Positions 42,501 to 54,700 of a stretch of DNA of 64,000 nucleotides are shown piece after piece; positions within the stretch are counted from its first letter, which is position 1, and every line of letters starts with the position of its first letter. The stretch covers positions 18,119,669 to 18,183,668 of the forward strand of contig NC_087072.1 in NCBI RefSeq assembly GCF_026151205.1, given 5' to 3'. Origin of the DNA: Bolinopsis microptera. Lineage: Eukaryota > Ctenophora > Tentaculata > Lobata > Bolinopsidae. The translations under genes were made by a program, and so were the position numbers. The notes under the pieces were generated by a model that worked only from the letters and a program-made list of their open reading frames with translations, was not told the DNA's origin and ran no database searches.

Positions 42501-45082
42501 TAATCCCATGGGATTTGCGAAGCAGGAAATGCTAATTTAATACATTCCATCACTAACAATACATTGATTCCTTTTATCTTGATCAAAATGATCGTTAGCA
42601 TTAATTGTTCACATTATTGCTAACCAGGTTTTGCAGATTTCGCGTCCTTCCAGTCGGCGCCTGCTAATGAAGCTAAACCAGCCGCTAATGGGCTAGAAGC
42701 GGACTTATTTGGACTAAGCTTGGTAAGTTCTGTGGAGTGTGGATAAATTACTGTTCGATTTCGTATTTGTCGAATGTCGCATACTTTACAGACTTAATTT
42801 CAATCATAAGCCGCAGACTCAGTCCATTTCCAATTCAACATAAGTGTTATCATTTAAGCTTGGGTGATGAAAAATACGATGAGAGTTGATATTTTGTTGT
42901 TCTGAAGAACTTCAGCCAATATTACTTGTTAATAACAAGTTAGAGTTTTTACTTTAGCAGTCTTGAAGTTATCATTTCCAGGGTCAAGCACCAGCCGCAG
43001 CCCCTGTCCCAGCAGCATCTACAGATCTGTTCGGATTATCGTCAGCACCACAAGCAGCTCCAGCACAACCTGCTGCAGCTGACCCGTTTGCTGCGTTCGC
43101 ATCCCTTTCCGCTTCTCAGCCCGCAGCGCAGCCCAACTTGATGGACGACTTTGCTGGTTTTGGTGCGCCCAGTAATCCTGCTCTTACTCAGACAGTTCCT
43201 AGCCAACCTGTCCAACCCATGATGAATCTCATGCCCCAAAATCAGTCTCTGATATCTCAAAACCAGCCTATCATGTCCACCAGCACGAACCAGCCTATGA
43301 TGACGCAGGGTCAGCAGCCTATGATGTTCCCAAATCAAGGGATGATGATGGCACCACAAAGTCAAGGAATGATGCAGCAAGGAATGGCTCCCCAGACTGC
43401 CCAGCCTGCTCCCAAACAGTCTCAACCACAGGTTTAGTCTAAGTTATCACATTATCATTCTGATTGAAGGGTGCTATAGTTTACGCTTGCCTTCTATGGT
43501 TCTTGCCACACTATTATAAATATCTAATTGATTATTAAACTAGTATCTTGATTTTTATTATATATCTAAGTGTGTTATTTTCAGACGGGTATGTGGAACG
43601 TCAGTGGTCTTGACATCTCGTTAGATAATCTGAGCGGTGGTGGTCCTAAACAAAACAGGGGCGTTCCTATGTCTCAGATGATGGTGAGTTATTATTAGTA
43701 ATTCTGTGAGAAGTTAAGGGGGCCGGGGGGGTCTTCATCAAAATTATCTCGAAATCGACTTTATAGTTGTTTCTGATAGAGGGGAGTGATATCTTTCAGC
43801 TGCTTTTAGTCCCATGGAAAAATATTGTTCCTAGCCGAAATTATCGCCGGTCTAAGGTCAGCGCTTATGTGTAATTATATTGCGCGAGCGATTTTCAATC
43901 GCAAATTCTGAAAATAGAGTCTAAAAATCTATCTTCTCCCACATTTTTTGAGCAATCACCCTGAAACTTTCAGGATATGTTCTAGGGTCCATTTAGAAGA
44001 GATGGATCATACAAAATTTTGAGATAGGCCTTTACAAGGGTTAGCGAACGAGGTTTTTTTTGTATATGGTAGCTTTTCGACCGTCGTGTGTCGTGCGTGT
44101 GTACATGCCCTCGCGCACTGTTATCGCCCACGTGACTACCTGCGCACAAATCTGAATTAAATAATTGTTGGTGCGCGGCGCTGAACTAACCAAGTACATT
44201 ATTAATTTCACAATGTACATATCCCACTAGGCACTAATTGATAGCATACTATTATTATTTTGAGCTACTATTACTATTTTGCACAGATCCGTGTCGGGTG
44301 TCAGGTTGCATAAACAATAATCATATGGTTACATAGAAATATACACGATTTTCAAATTCAATATGGAATTATATTAACTTGGTGGCGCTCGGCCTGTCAC
44401 TCCGCTATATCTGCATGCTTATAAACAGTTAAACTGGGATCTCCAGGTTGTATGGAATATGATAAAATACGCCATCACGGATCGGGAAATTGAGCGGCCA
44501 TCCACAAAAGAAAAGCGGCCGCATTTCTTGTTTGAATATAAAACTGTATTTATCTGGTCATACATCCGAATCCCGACGGCACTCTCGTGGCACTATGGTG
44601 GCACTCGCGGCATCGAGTACACTTTTCATAATCTCTCTAATTTTCCTTATTAAGTTTCTAACTAGTATTAGTGCCACGAGAGTGCCGTCGGGATTAGGAT
44701 GTATGACCATTTATTTAAGTGATTTTTAAGATTTCTTCATTAGACTAAAGATTTAACCCCTCAGCCGGGCCAGCCAGTACAGTATCCCCCTATGCAGTAC
44801 GGTGGAATGCAACAGGGAGGTGGAGCTATGAACTTCCAGCAAGGTGGAATGCAAATGGGTGGCGGTATGCCAAACATGATGCCCATGCAACAACAACAGC
44901 AGCAGCCGCAGCAAGGCATGCAAAACTTCGGACAATTCAATCAGATGCCTCAGCAACAAAGAGGCAGCGTACCCCAACAGAATTTCTTACCCATGGGTAG
45001 TAACTCGGGCGGTGGATTTAGCCAGCCACCCGGTTCATTTAATAATCAGCAGGGATTTCAACAACTAGGCAATCTGAGCTGA
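33567..45082 (+). CDS. CLINT1: CLINT1 / epsinR clathrin adaptor (676 aa, 14 exons)
   Basis: Exons: 33567-33628, 33984-34023, 34214-34372, 35484-35622, 35800-35946, 37403-37505, 38374-38433, 41376-41540, 41762-41901, 42031-42084, 42628-42722, 42982-43431, 43585-43683, 44765-45082. All junctions are in phase and encode 676 residues (human 625). Residues 1 to about 150 form the ENTH domain (TNVVMNYTDAETK, NDDPWGPSGTLM, KKNWRRIYK, YLVRNGSERAVENARDHLFD, GKDQGI), which binds phosphoinositides and, in epsinR, the SNARE Vti1b. The tail is disordered, with DPF and DLF motifs and two gamma-ear-type motifs, DGFADF (356-361) and DDFAGF (443-448), for AP-1/GGA binding. The end is Met/Gln-rich. CLINT1 works in clathrin traffic between the TGN and endosomes. 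Confidence 0.96.
36691..36824. mobile_element. CAGTGGCGTAAC MITE in CLINT1 intron 5
   Basis: The left end CAGTGGCGTAAC is matched by GTTACGCCACT at the right. CAGTGGCGTA-type ends are common in hAT elements. A second copy lies at 47855-47984. No clear target duplication is visible. Confidence 0.75.
39577..39690. repeat. ATCATGTTTTATAGGGGG tandem repeat
   Basis: About five units of 18-19 bp lie in CLINT1 intron 7, followed by a short inverted tail (AACATGATCCCCTATTATA near 39762-39780). The unit resembles the TTTTATAGGGG core of the minisatellite in CCDC47 (minus strand). Confidence 0.85.
44555..44710. mobile_element. MITE with 41-bp inverted repeats in CLINT1 intron 13
   Basis: The left arm begins TGGTCATACATCC at 44555 and includes CCCGACGGCACTCTCGTGGC. 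The right arm (44669-44710) is its inverted copy with a single mismatch. ATTTAT-like sequence lies on both sides. The spacer of about 70 bp is GC-richer than the rest of the intron. Confidence 0.85.
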
Positions 45083-45360
45083 GTGAGAGAGGACTTTAGT
45101 TCTTATTCTCTTCTAGGAGGAGTCAGTCAGAGGTTAACTCTGCAGGTGTGCTGGTTCACATCCGCAGCTTCTCCTCACAACCGTGGGACTCTTGACAAGT
45201 GTCTTGCAAAGAGTTTGCTGATTTTATGTTCAAAATTCGGGCTCCGGGGCAGGTGGCTTCATGTGATATTATATATATTGAGTGATGTGTCATGATATTA
45301 TGGAATAAGTGTTTTTAATTTAGTAAGCTGTACTGAAAGTCTAACTAGAATCACCGTAGA

Positions 45361-45386
<26 letters not shown>
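45361..45386. repeat. (AT)n microsatellite
   Basis: A run of 13 AT units lies in the CLINT1 3' UTR. Confidence 0.95.
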
Positions 45387-45391
<5 letters not shown>

Positions 45392-45696
45392 ATAACCAAG
45401 TTTTATCAACAACTACTTGTGAAATTCAAATTCAACTGACTTACTTCTTTGATTTTGTTTAAGTTTACCTTAATTAAACGAAAAGATTACTTCCAGAGTA
45501 ATTTGTAGGAGTTAATTTTTATAAATTTCTGTTCATTTAAAAAGACTTGCAGATAATTAGTCAATAGCTATGATATTGCTATTAACCTGCCCTTTTAAAT
45601 CTTCGAGAAGTTAGAACGTAAATTTGTTATCAGCTATTTTGTAAAATGTAAAATACGTGTAATTTTGAGAGGTTGATTTTCCAATTTACTTCATTT

Positions 45697-45702
45697 AATA
45701 AA
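45697..45702 (+). terminator. Poly(A) signal of CLINT1
   Basis: A canonical AATAAA lies about 615 bp after the stop codon, followed by a T-rich stretch. It is the best candidate in this interval; a second AATAAA occurs near 45886. Confidence 0.5.
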
Positions 45703-46343
45703 GTTTTGCCTTCGTAACTCTTGCTGTGCGAAGTAGCAAACCATATATGGAATATTTATAATTACCGCACGCCTTAACTAGGAAAAAAATAAGATGCTGT
45801 TTAAAATTACGAACATTTCTTGAGTTTCATCACCTTTAAAATCTGCGAACAGATAAAAGAGTGATTCAGATTGATTTAAATAATAAACTTCTGTTAATGG
45901 CCAACTGCTATCTAACGAAGGGCCTCTGTTGTGATATAAAGCAAAGGTATTATTTTATGTTCTGATTACATTATTAGTTGATACTTGCAGGATACATTTT
46001 GTACAGTGTAAACTCTTGTTTAATTGCAATATGACTGAAACTGATGTATAACAGCGTACATTCATTTAAATAAGTACTGAAATTGCAAACATTTAAATCA
46101 AATACTCTAAAAATAAAGAAAAGGCAACTCTTGCATGACAATTAATTGTAAACAGAATATTTCTTGATTCAATATCAAGCTGTTTTAAGAATAAGTACAA
46201 ACAGATATCCAAATTTGACATTCTAAACTACCAAGAATTCTAAAAAGCACGCAGCATTTCTGTAGGTGCCATGAACCCTGTTCGGTTTTCGGGTACATCT
46301 ACAAAGACAACATCTAAACTACAGTCCTCTGAAAGAGTGCCCT

Positions 46344-49300
46344 CTAAAACGGAAGAGTGGCTGTAACTGCCAGAAAGACCACATAGAAGATTGTAACAGG
46401 TAATGTGCTTCTTGTTGTCCCACCAGACATGGCATAGTCGTATTCATGGTTGTAACACCACCCTTGGTCACAGTACTGGGGAACATTGTTCGTTAGTCTA
46501 ATATAGTACCGTGGTAGGAGTAAGAGGGCATTTTTGTCCCATTTAACTTACAACTATATAAGTCAAAAATGGTAGTAGAAAACCATGATTATTTGCAGGA
46601 TAATACTAACCTTCAAAGGTACATCTTAAGTTACCTTACGAGACATATTTAAATGGTACAAAAGTCGGTGGTTTTTGCTAAGAAAACACCATATTTTCGG
46701 ACTACCAAAATTTAGATCATCATTATTTTCCCCAAATTATTTTTCACGTATTTTACTTATATATTAATTATGACTTGATCGATTTACTATCAACTTATCA
46801 ATATGTAGTAAGTTATAAATATGATTAATCGAAAAATTAATGAACACTAGTATTCGATCATGAATTGAAGTTCCATTAAAAATAAGCAAGCTCTTAGCTC
46901 TGTCACTACGTTATTGGCACTGCGGTGAAATTTCGGGAGTAGTGGATAACAAACACTGTCGGTCTCATACTCTGGATGATTATAAGTTAAGTTGAGGCTA
47001 AATTTAAAAAGCTCCGGAGAAATTGTTTACAAGATGAAACAGCTGATCAGAGAAGATCTTTGTATTTAATTTTCTCGAATATTGGGTTTCATTTTTGTAA
47101 AATAAGGAGATGACAGAAATATCCCCAAATACCATGATTTAATTTGGGGTACGAAATGTGGCGGTTTTCGGGAAAAATCCCCATATTTTCTTTCCCAAAT
47201 CATTTAGGTCACCGGAATTATGTCGAATATAAATATGTCTCGTAAGGTATATACTATTGTGAATGCAAAGAAATGTATTGTTTTTTTCAGGTTCTGTTTA
47301 TTTTATATTTATCATCAAAATGATTTTAGAAAAACTGTCCACCGTCGCACACAGTATAATTCTGGTGGTCGGTTATCTGCAATTTTACGACTACTTTAGT
47401 AGCCGGGTACACAATCCCCCGCCCACAAATAGAATTAGAATGAAAATGAAAGCAAAACAAATATTGTTACTACTACCTGATCAGGCATACAATTGCAGTA
47501 ATCTGTTGAATTATTCATGTACCCACTGTCGCTCTTGTACCAGCAGTTCATTCCATCTCTGTCACATTCTATCATTCCAGCAGCTGTGAGGAAACCAAGT
47601 TACATTTACCATTATTGGGCATTATAATTATGGGCATTATATCCAATCCACGGCCATGGGTGAATATAGATATATTAACATAGTTCTTTGAAGATTACAT
47701 GTGAGAATATTCTTATTGTCATACGGCTCCCCCTGTATCGTAAGAACGATAAAGGGGGGTCACGACGTGATACAATATTCTTAATGGTCGCCCCTGATTC
47801 GTGGAGGTTGGGAATGCCGGAACACGGAATGAGGTGGTCAATGTTTGATCATGCCAGTGGCGTAACGTCGCGTGTCGCCCCCCCCCCCCCCACAGCTAGT
47901 ACTTTACTTAAGTTTTCCAAAATTGTCCCACATTCAAACGACGATTTGACGCCCCCTAAGGTGGGGCTCTTCGTTACGCCACTGGGTTGAATGCTGATAC
48001 CACACATTTATCTGGGAAGTGGGAACCCCTAAATATAATTTGAAGTTGAAATAATTGTATAATTTACTGCACTGATTACTCACGCATGCATTGGTCGGGG
48101 CTAGTTGACGTCATGTACATTGTGGTAGATCCGTAAGGGCATGAGAGACACTCTCGGCCGTTGCCATAGGTGCCACGACGGCACGGTTCACATTTCACTT
48201 CCCTTCGAGATAATGGGTTAGAATAATGATGATTTTTAGGTCCTCTCTCTCTCTTGATATAACGATTATAATAGGAATCTTAAATGACAGTATAGAACTT
48301 TTTCTGGAATGTAATTGTAAACTGTTCGTGTACCTGTTTTCAAATTAACTATTTACCCGGTCCATTCCATAGTAGTGTATATAGCCTGAGCTCTGTACCC
48401 AGTTTTACATCTCCCGGCGTCCTCTTGTACACGTTCTATTTCTCTTTCTATATCTGGAGCGATCATTTTATTACTTTAAAAAAATCAAATCGAATTATAT
48501 TTCTCTAAACGTACGGAAATGAACATATCAACGGGAATTGGGGAGTTAAGTTAAATTGAAATGAAAACTATCTAAGGGCAAGGGATCGTTCACATATTAC
48601 GTAATCACGATTTGGACATTGGAAAATTGTACCCCCGCCCCCTCCGTAAAGGTAAAGTTAAACAGTTTTACACATAGCTATTGTGTTAAAATGACACTAG
48701 CGTAATCATTTGGAAACCCTTGTCCCCCTCAGTAATTACGTAATATGTGAAACTGAACGACCCCTCACAGCTTACCCTTCTTGTGTCTCCTGTAAAGAAT
48801 GTCCTCCTGCCCGAAGTTTACATATCGCACACTCACAGCGGCAGCACTGCCACACACTCCATAAGGCTGCCGGCTCCTAATCTCCACAACCACCTCTCTG
48901 TTCACAAACAAGCACAACAGGGTTTCGTTTTTGAATAGTCTCCAATCCCCTGTCATGTCAAAGTTTCCTGATTCTATCCAGTTGCACACCTGGTCGTTCC
49001 CTTTGAAAGCGATCGAGTTAGGTGATAAGGCCAGGGTCCCGATAATACCCATATATTTGTCCAGCATCTTTATTGTCACATTTAATGTGCCGGGTACCGC
49101 CCGGAATTCTACTTCTGTTTCTGTCCTCCATTCTAACCCTGAAATGTGTCAGTGCGATGGTATAAAATTTGTATCTTACAATCGTGAACTGTAAATTAGT
49201 TGTTTCGACTATAGTAAACCAATCTGTTCGAATCATACATGATCAGTATGTATTTGTAGTTGGCTGTGATGAGCTGAAAACAGTCTGTTTTTAATTTTGC

Positions 49301-52300
49301 AGGTCCGGTTTTCTAAACTTTTTCAGTTTCATCCACGTTAGAACATATCTAGCGATAATAAAATTGTGTCTAGTTTAGACAGAAACAAATTGTCGTTTCT
49401 ATGGCGATCAATCAGTTATACCTTGTTCGTGTAGGTCGAAATAATCTGGAGCACAGTAAGGACACGATCTAATGTATCTCATTTCATCCGGCCCCGATTT
49501 ATCTGGAACAAATGTAATCATGTAAAATTTGTAAATGGTAACTGTATCTGTATCAATCAGCTCGATGTAAGATTATAGACAACTTGATTGATTGTATGAT
49601 GTATCGGGTTAACTATCCTACCATTGATAATGATAGTTAATGTTATCAGTCCATTGGTTATATTAATGTTGGTTAAACTTTGTGTAGATTCTCAATTAGA
49701 TCTTATTTTCACTTACTGATTTCGCGGTATTGCAGGTAGCTCAAACTGGAAGTTTCTGCATTAAATCCGTCCACAACATTCCCACTATACGTGTAATTGC
49801 ACTGAACTCCTCCTTCAGCAAATTCATAGGTCAGTAATACTGTATCTTCTTTGCAGACCTGTCAGAATTCTCTTTTTAATGAAAAATAAACATTGATCGA
49901 TTAAATTCTTAAGTTTTTTCTCAGTTGTTCTGGGTTTTTAAATCAGGTTAGCAGCCCAGCAATCTTCCTTTAAAACGATATACAAGTACAAACCACTAGA
50001 TGAGTCTCGTTCTTTTCAAAAATCCAAGTTCCGAGCATCATCCTTGGGCGGCTGACGTAGTATAAATTAGCATTGCTTTTTCCTGTGTTCTCAAAACATC
50101 CTTCCAATGTTAAAAACATTCTACTCAACGTTATCGCACCTGTTTAGGATTGCAATTAAGCTATAAAATATTTAGTAGTGTTTTATCCAGCTAGCATATT
50201 CTCAAGAGACTTTTCATCATTTGCATAAACCATCAATTAGACGGAACCAAGTGTCGAAATTTTCTAAAGTGGCCATTTTTTGTGGTGACGTCGCCAATTT
50301 TATCTATTTCGTAACCACCATAAAAACTGATAGTCTCATTGTCACAATTTCCGTTAAAGAACTAAGAACAGAGGCATCAGTACTACCAGAAGCTGACAAT
50401 GGTGATTTGGTTAGCACCGCAATCCACATTCCACATGTTCCATCGCAATGATTCCATCGGCAACCACTTGCAATTATTCGCCGGCTTAGTGCTGCCTATG
50501 CTAGTTGTTAATTGACAGTGCCGTCAAATGGTGCAAATGATGAGGACAATAACGCCACTGGACTTCTCTAAAGTGCATCATAATAATGACTTTAATTTCG
50601 AAGAAGAAGGAATATCTATATAAATATTCAACAATGAAGCTCTTAAAAATCGTTTAACTGTAACAAATTACCTAGTCGTGTTGGCTCGGTTTCCATGTCA
50701 ACACCCCAGTCAGCAAACAACTGAACAGTAAACGAGTCGATATCCCTTTCATCCACTTGACCAGGGTCTAGGTGAATAATTAGACCTGATCGCTCTAGTT
50801 TGAGTGGGTACTTCATTCTCTGACTGGCCTTCATCCAATCATTGTTACTGAATCTCTCTGGTCCACTCATCTCAGCTACTGAAGGGTGAGGAAACTTGTG
50901 ATTTCATAGTCCAACTGAGAGTGACATAATATAAGTCACGACTCACGTTCATAAAAATGTCCAATTTAAAGTCTAATATTAATATTAATAAAGCGTTTTC
51001 CAGCAACATTTGTGCATTACACAGCTGGTGCAGGCTATAATAGCCTTGGTCAAAAGTTGTGTTATTCCTACTACTATACCTGCTATATCCTACTACTATT
51101 AACTATACCTGCCGCTCTATACTGAGTAAATATAAACTGAGTTTTTCCCAGATTATCCAAATCTTCGAAGTTAACGAATCCCACTGTGTCTCCCGCAAAT
51201 GGAGATTCGCAGCCATTTTGAGAAGGATTTGTTTGGTAAGGATCTAAAGGAAGTTCCTTGAGGAAGTGCACCTCTGTACCATAGGTCACCTCCAAGTGGG
51301 TGTAGTTCTTCATCACACACAACATGTTGTTTATCCCTGTTAGGAAGAGTCTCAGAGGAACTTCTGTACAGATTATTGGTAACTGTTTGGAGTCTTAAAT
51401 TCATTCCTATGGTTTCACTCAATATGATCGTGAATTTCTACAATCCAGGTAAATCGGGGTTTTACTGTTTTTGGTATCCTTATGACCAATCTAGAAAACA
51501 TGACGTATATTATAGAGTCGATTACACTTACAGCAGTTAAGGCAAAACTTGCTCGCGTAATCACAGATCTACCTAAAAATAAAAGCAACCAGATTATAGA
51601 ATTGTCTAACCTTTTTCACTGATCGTGTAATTTATACTAATATCGCTGAAGTCGTCAGAATTACTTCTACTGCACTGATGGCCATAGGTTGTATTAAGGA
51701 CTATCATTCCTTTGTCCCAAAACAAAGTTCCCAGATTTTCTAAATCGTCTCTGAAGTATTTTACATGATTTGCATGATTTGCATAACACTTACCAACGTA
51801 TGTGTTGGTTATTTCTATGCAATACTACTAACGACCCTGCCAAATTTAATAAAATAATGTTGCATGGCTGATGGCAGAACATTAAACAAATAATTTACCA
51901 TTTAATGTCAAATGTCAATGAGTATGCAACTTTACAGTATTAGACTAACCCTTTGAAACCCATCTTATATCTCATCGACGATGGCGTATTCGGTGTCATA
52001 ATGTCGAGTCCTTTGCACTCCAAGTCCCACTTTATAAATTCTTTTTGGCATCTTACATTTTCATCACAAATTTTCTTGTACTCAAGCTCTTCAATTTAGG
52101 AAAAAGTTTGGTTTATTATTATAATTTCGAAATTAGCGTAGTCAAGTTTTCATGCGATCTTCATATATACTTTTGTGTTAATTTGATCACGGTTCATAGC
52201 TGACCGTCTAAAATAGACCACTGACCTTCAATAGGGAGTCTCTGGCCGTGAGCCTCAATGCTCGCAATCTCCATCTTGCCTCGTTCGACGCTGACCCTGA

Positions 52301-53392
52301 CACTGGTTACCAGTGTGACGGGCTTAGTGCAGTTCCACTTGGTATTCCACTCCAGCTTGCATGATCTCATCTTCTTGTCACCGTTATAGAGGTCCACTGT
52401 GTGGTTCGAGAGGGGTGTCTTGCTTGTTGATTTTAACGAGAAAAGGATCCACTCAGGGAGAGAGGGCTGAGGGATGGGGATGGGGTTATTTGGGGGAGGG
52501 GGGTTATTTTGGGGTTTGTTTGAACATTGACCTGATTCCTAAAGCTTCGCGTATGTAATAAGAACCGTGTTGTTTTCATAACGGAATTTAAGTTGGCATT
52601 GGTTTATAAATTATTATAATTTATGTCCTTTGTAATTTTAGGGATTTAATAGCGACGTTGTAATACTAATATTAGTAAACCAAGATCACAACTTTATCCG
52701 ATAATAAGTCACAACTATGTACTGATGAAAAAGAAAGAATAGTACGGTGTCAAAGTAGAGTTGTATCCACGAGTTTTTGGTAGATTGAGTGCACGAGTAT
52801 GTTGCAGGATCTTCATCAATAGCCTCCCTGGCGAAGTGTACCGAGGGAAAGGAGTATCCCTTGCCTCGACTTTGTCTAGCATGAGAGAACTGTAGTAGCT
52901 CACACTGCGCACCTGTATAGTCGGATGTGAAGTGTCTGGGTACTGGTAGTGATACTGATCGTAGTAAAGGTGGTTTATATATCAACCTTTACTCAGATCA
53001 GTATATACATATATATACAGGTGCTGTAGATAATGACTCCAACCCTTGATTCCCCTGATCCTTGTAACATTTTGCGATCGACAATTGACATCCCCTCCAT
53101 CAAAATAATCACCATAATTAAATTGATATTGTTTAATGGTTTTATAATTGGTTCACTTTAAGCTCCGTACAGGTCTTCAGTCCCAGTGCAACGATAACAT
53201 TTCTGTTAATCAATACAACCTAGTTAGAATGCCTTATTGCCTTATGCGATGTCGCGATGATGAAAATATGACAGATATCCTCTAAACTGGAGCTAAGAAC
53301 TTACTGGGGGGCCGGGGGGGGGGGGGGGGGGGCAACTTACTGTGAAAACCGAAAACCAGCAGGAACACGAGATGGATGATTATCAAAACCAT
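46344..53392 (-). CDS. Unrecognised secreted, probably GPI-anchored glycoprotein (770 aa, 15 exons)
   Basis: Exons: 53341-53392, 52746-52912, 52226-52418, 51950-52088, 51611-51750, 51109-51336, 50672-50878, 49994-50139, 49717-49858, 49422-49502, 48776-49138, 48357-48453, 48084-48202, 47477-47583, 46344-46475. Phases match throughout, giving 770 residues. A signal peptide (MVLIIIHLVFLLVFG) is followed by a region (about 19-138) whose AREAIDEDP..CTQSTKNSWIQLYF pattern recalls fucolectin/F5-8-type lectin domains. Beta-rich, Cys-containing segments follow, most exons using phase-1 junctions as in shuffled extracellular modules. About 652-692 is a Cys-rich module (CEPCRRGTYGNGRECLSCPY) like ephrin-receptor/GCC2-GCC3 repeats. 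The end is hydrophobic (VTIFYVVFLAVTATLPF) with no cytosolic tail, after SGGTTRST, which suggests GPI attachment. At least ten N-glycosylation sequons are seen. A cell-surface carbohydrate-binding or recognition role is only inference. Exon 2/3 splice sites are the least certain. Confidence 0.82.
46632..47249. mobile_element. Candidate MITE with TACCTTACGAGACATATTTA ends
   Basis: A 20-bp sequence at 46632-46651 is perfectly inverted at 47230-47249. Similarity continues weakly inside (GGTGGTTTTTG against GGCGGTTTTCG, both near CCATATTTTC). It sits in the last intron of the 770-aa gene and has no coding capacity. Confidence 0.65.
47855..47984. mobile_element. CAGTGGCGTAACG MITE, second copy
   Basis: CAGTGGCGTAACG at the left and CGTTACGCCACTG at the right are perfect inverted ends, with a C-run inside. 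It shares ends, but little interior, with 36691-36824. It lies in the intron before the Cys-rich module exon of the 770-aa gene. Confidence 0.8.
48582..48764. mobile_element. PIF/Harbinger-like MITE, copy 2
   Basis: GGGATCGTTCACATATTACG and an inverted right end (ACGTAATATGTGAAACTGAA, CGACCCC) bound about 183 bp. It shares its ends with the copy at 24170-24557. It stops about 10 bp from the splice donor of the 363-nt exon of the 770-aa gene. Confidence 0.75.
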
Positions 53393-54700
53393 TTCAGCGA
53401 AAACATAAATAAAATGATAGTTTGTTGAAGCGATTCATTTTAAAGGGTCGAAAACGGCCACCTCAATTTCACCTTACTACTTACAACTCATCATAATGCA
53501 TGTCACAAAATTCATTTCGGCTCTGATCTAGATTTCTTAGATTAGTAGGTTGTAGGTATCATCCGTTGTGCGTTCGCTTCTTCGTCTGATTGGACTATTC
53601 AGAATTCAGAAATCAAATATTTCTTGTAAAGTTGTAATAACTTGCCGTACGATTTTGTAATTTATGAATAGGCTCTCAGCAGAGATTGTCTTTCAATCAA
53701 ATGCATGCTAGATATTAAATCGTAATTTTGGACCAAATTGTAGTCACGTTTTGTGCTCGAAATTGGAGAAAAAAAATTGAGAATTGTCTCATTCTTATGA
53801 AATTTTTATCACAAATCTTCTGCTGCAGCTTAACTGTAAAATTGTGGGATTCTTACTGAAAGAACAAAAAAAACTTTTGGTGAACATTTAAAATTCAATA
53901 CTTCTAACAATAAATTAGAAAGCAATCTAAAATCGTTATTAAATTAATCAATTTTAATCGTTATTAAATCAAAGCATCAAGGTACAATAAACGTCTATTT
54001 CAATATTTCATTTGCAGTACAAGTTAACACAATCTACTATATATCTACGAGAAAGGCTCAAACGTTTTCTCAACATTGTCTATGTGTCACTACGAGGGCA
54101 ACAACTGCTATCATGGCTGTTCAAAGTTTGATTGAAATCACGTGACCATGATACTTCCTAATCTATATTGTATAATCAGTGTTATCTATGAGTTTTTTTC
54201 TCGAATAAACGCCAGATTTCAATCTGTTAACGCCACGGGGTTTCATATTTAGCAATGAATTCATTTGGTTTCCCCTATTTCTGAAGACTAAGATGGCGTG
54301 GCAGAAACCACAACCTGTCTTTTCTTCTAAACTTTTGTCTTCTATCCATCACCATGATCATTCATCATGTTCACAATTTCTCGGTCGATATGTTATCTCA
54401 CGCGTGTTCCCGCACCACGTGACGTCACACTACTTGATACGTCACGTCACGTGACGCGTCGTTACGTCACAGGATGTCACGGCACGGCGTCGTTAGATGT
54501 GTCATTTACTCCAAATGTGTTGCATTTTGCGAGCCACTGAAGCAGGTAGTCGACTCGCTTCATTGAAAGTATGCTGCGCCACAACACGTAACATCTACCC
54601 CTGGCAATAGTACGTTTTAAATTATCTGACGATAAACTTCCGCGTGTGATTCAGTTTTAGTTTGTTTATCACGAGAAAAAGATACTGTCGACTTTCATAG
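53393..54700. promoter_or_regulatory. Region upstream of the 770-aa gene
   Basis: No coding sequence is seen. A G-run lies at about 53311-53332, just inside the first intron. The region holds the CRE/E-box cluster at 54413-54480, about 1 kb upstream of the start codon, and probably also the 3' UTR of the 131-aa gene. Confidence 0.45.
54413..54480. promoter_or_regulatory. Dense CRE / E-box cluster
   Basis: Within 65 bp are CACGTGACGTCAC (overlapping E-box and full CRE, 54416-54428), GTCACGTGAC (a perfect palindrome, 54445-54454) and several further CGTCAC half-sites. TGACGTCA is the CREB/ATF site and CACGTG a bHLH-zip site. Position between two minus-strand secreted-protein genes suggests a promoter or enhancer for the 770-aa gene, but this is inference. 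Confidence 0.55.

Larger units (their letters stand above)
45083..46343. other. CLINT1 3' UTR and spacer
   Basis: The CLINT1 3' UTR begins after 45082. A poly(A) signal AATAAA lies at 45697-45702 and is a likely transcript end. The two genes on either side converge here, since the next gene is on the minus strand with its stop at 46344. No further gene is seen. Confidence 0.6.

Noticed and set aside
51532-51572. Possible 41-nt cassette exon in the 770-aa gene
   Set aside because: It has AG and GT edges and an open frame, but it would end in phase 0, whereas the next exon needs phase 1. Skipping it gives a perfect phase match (SEK-GINNMLC).
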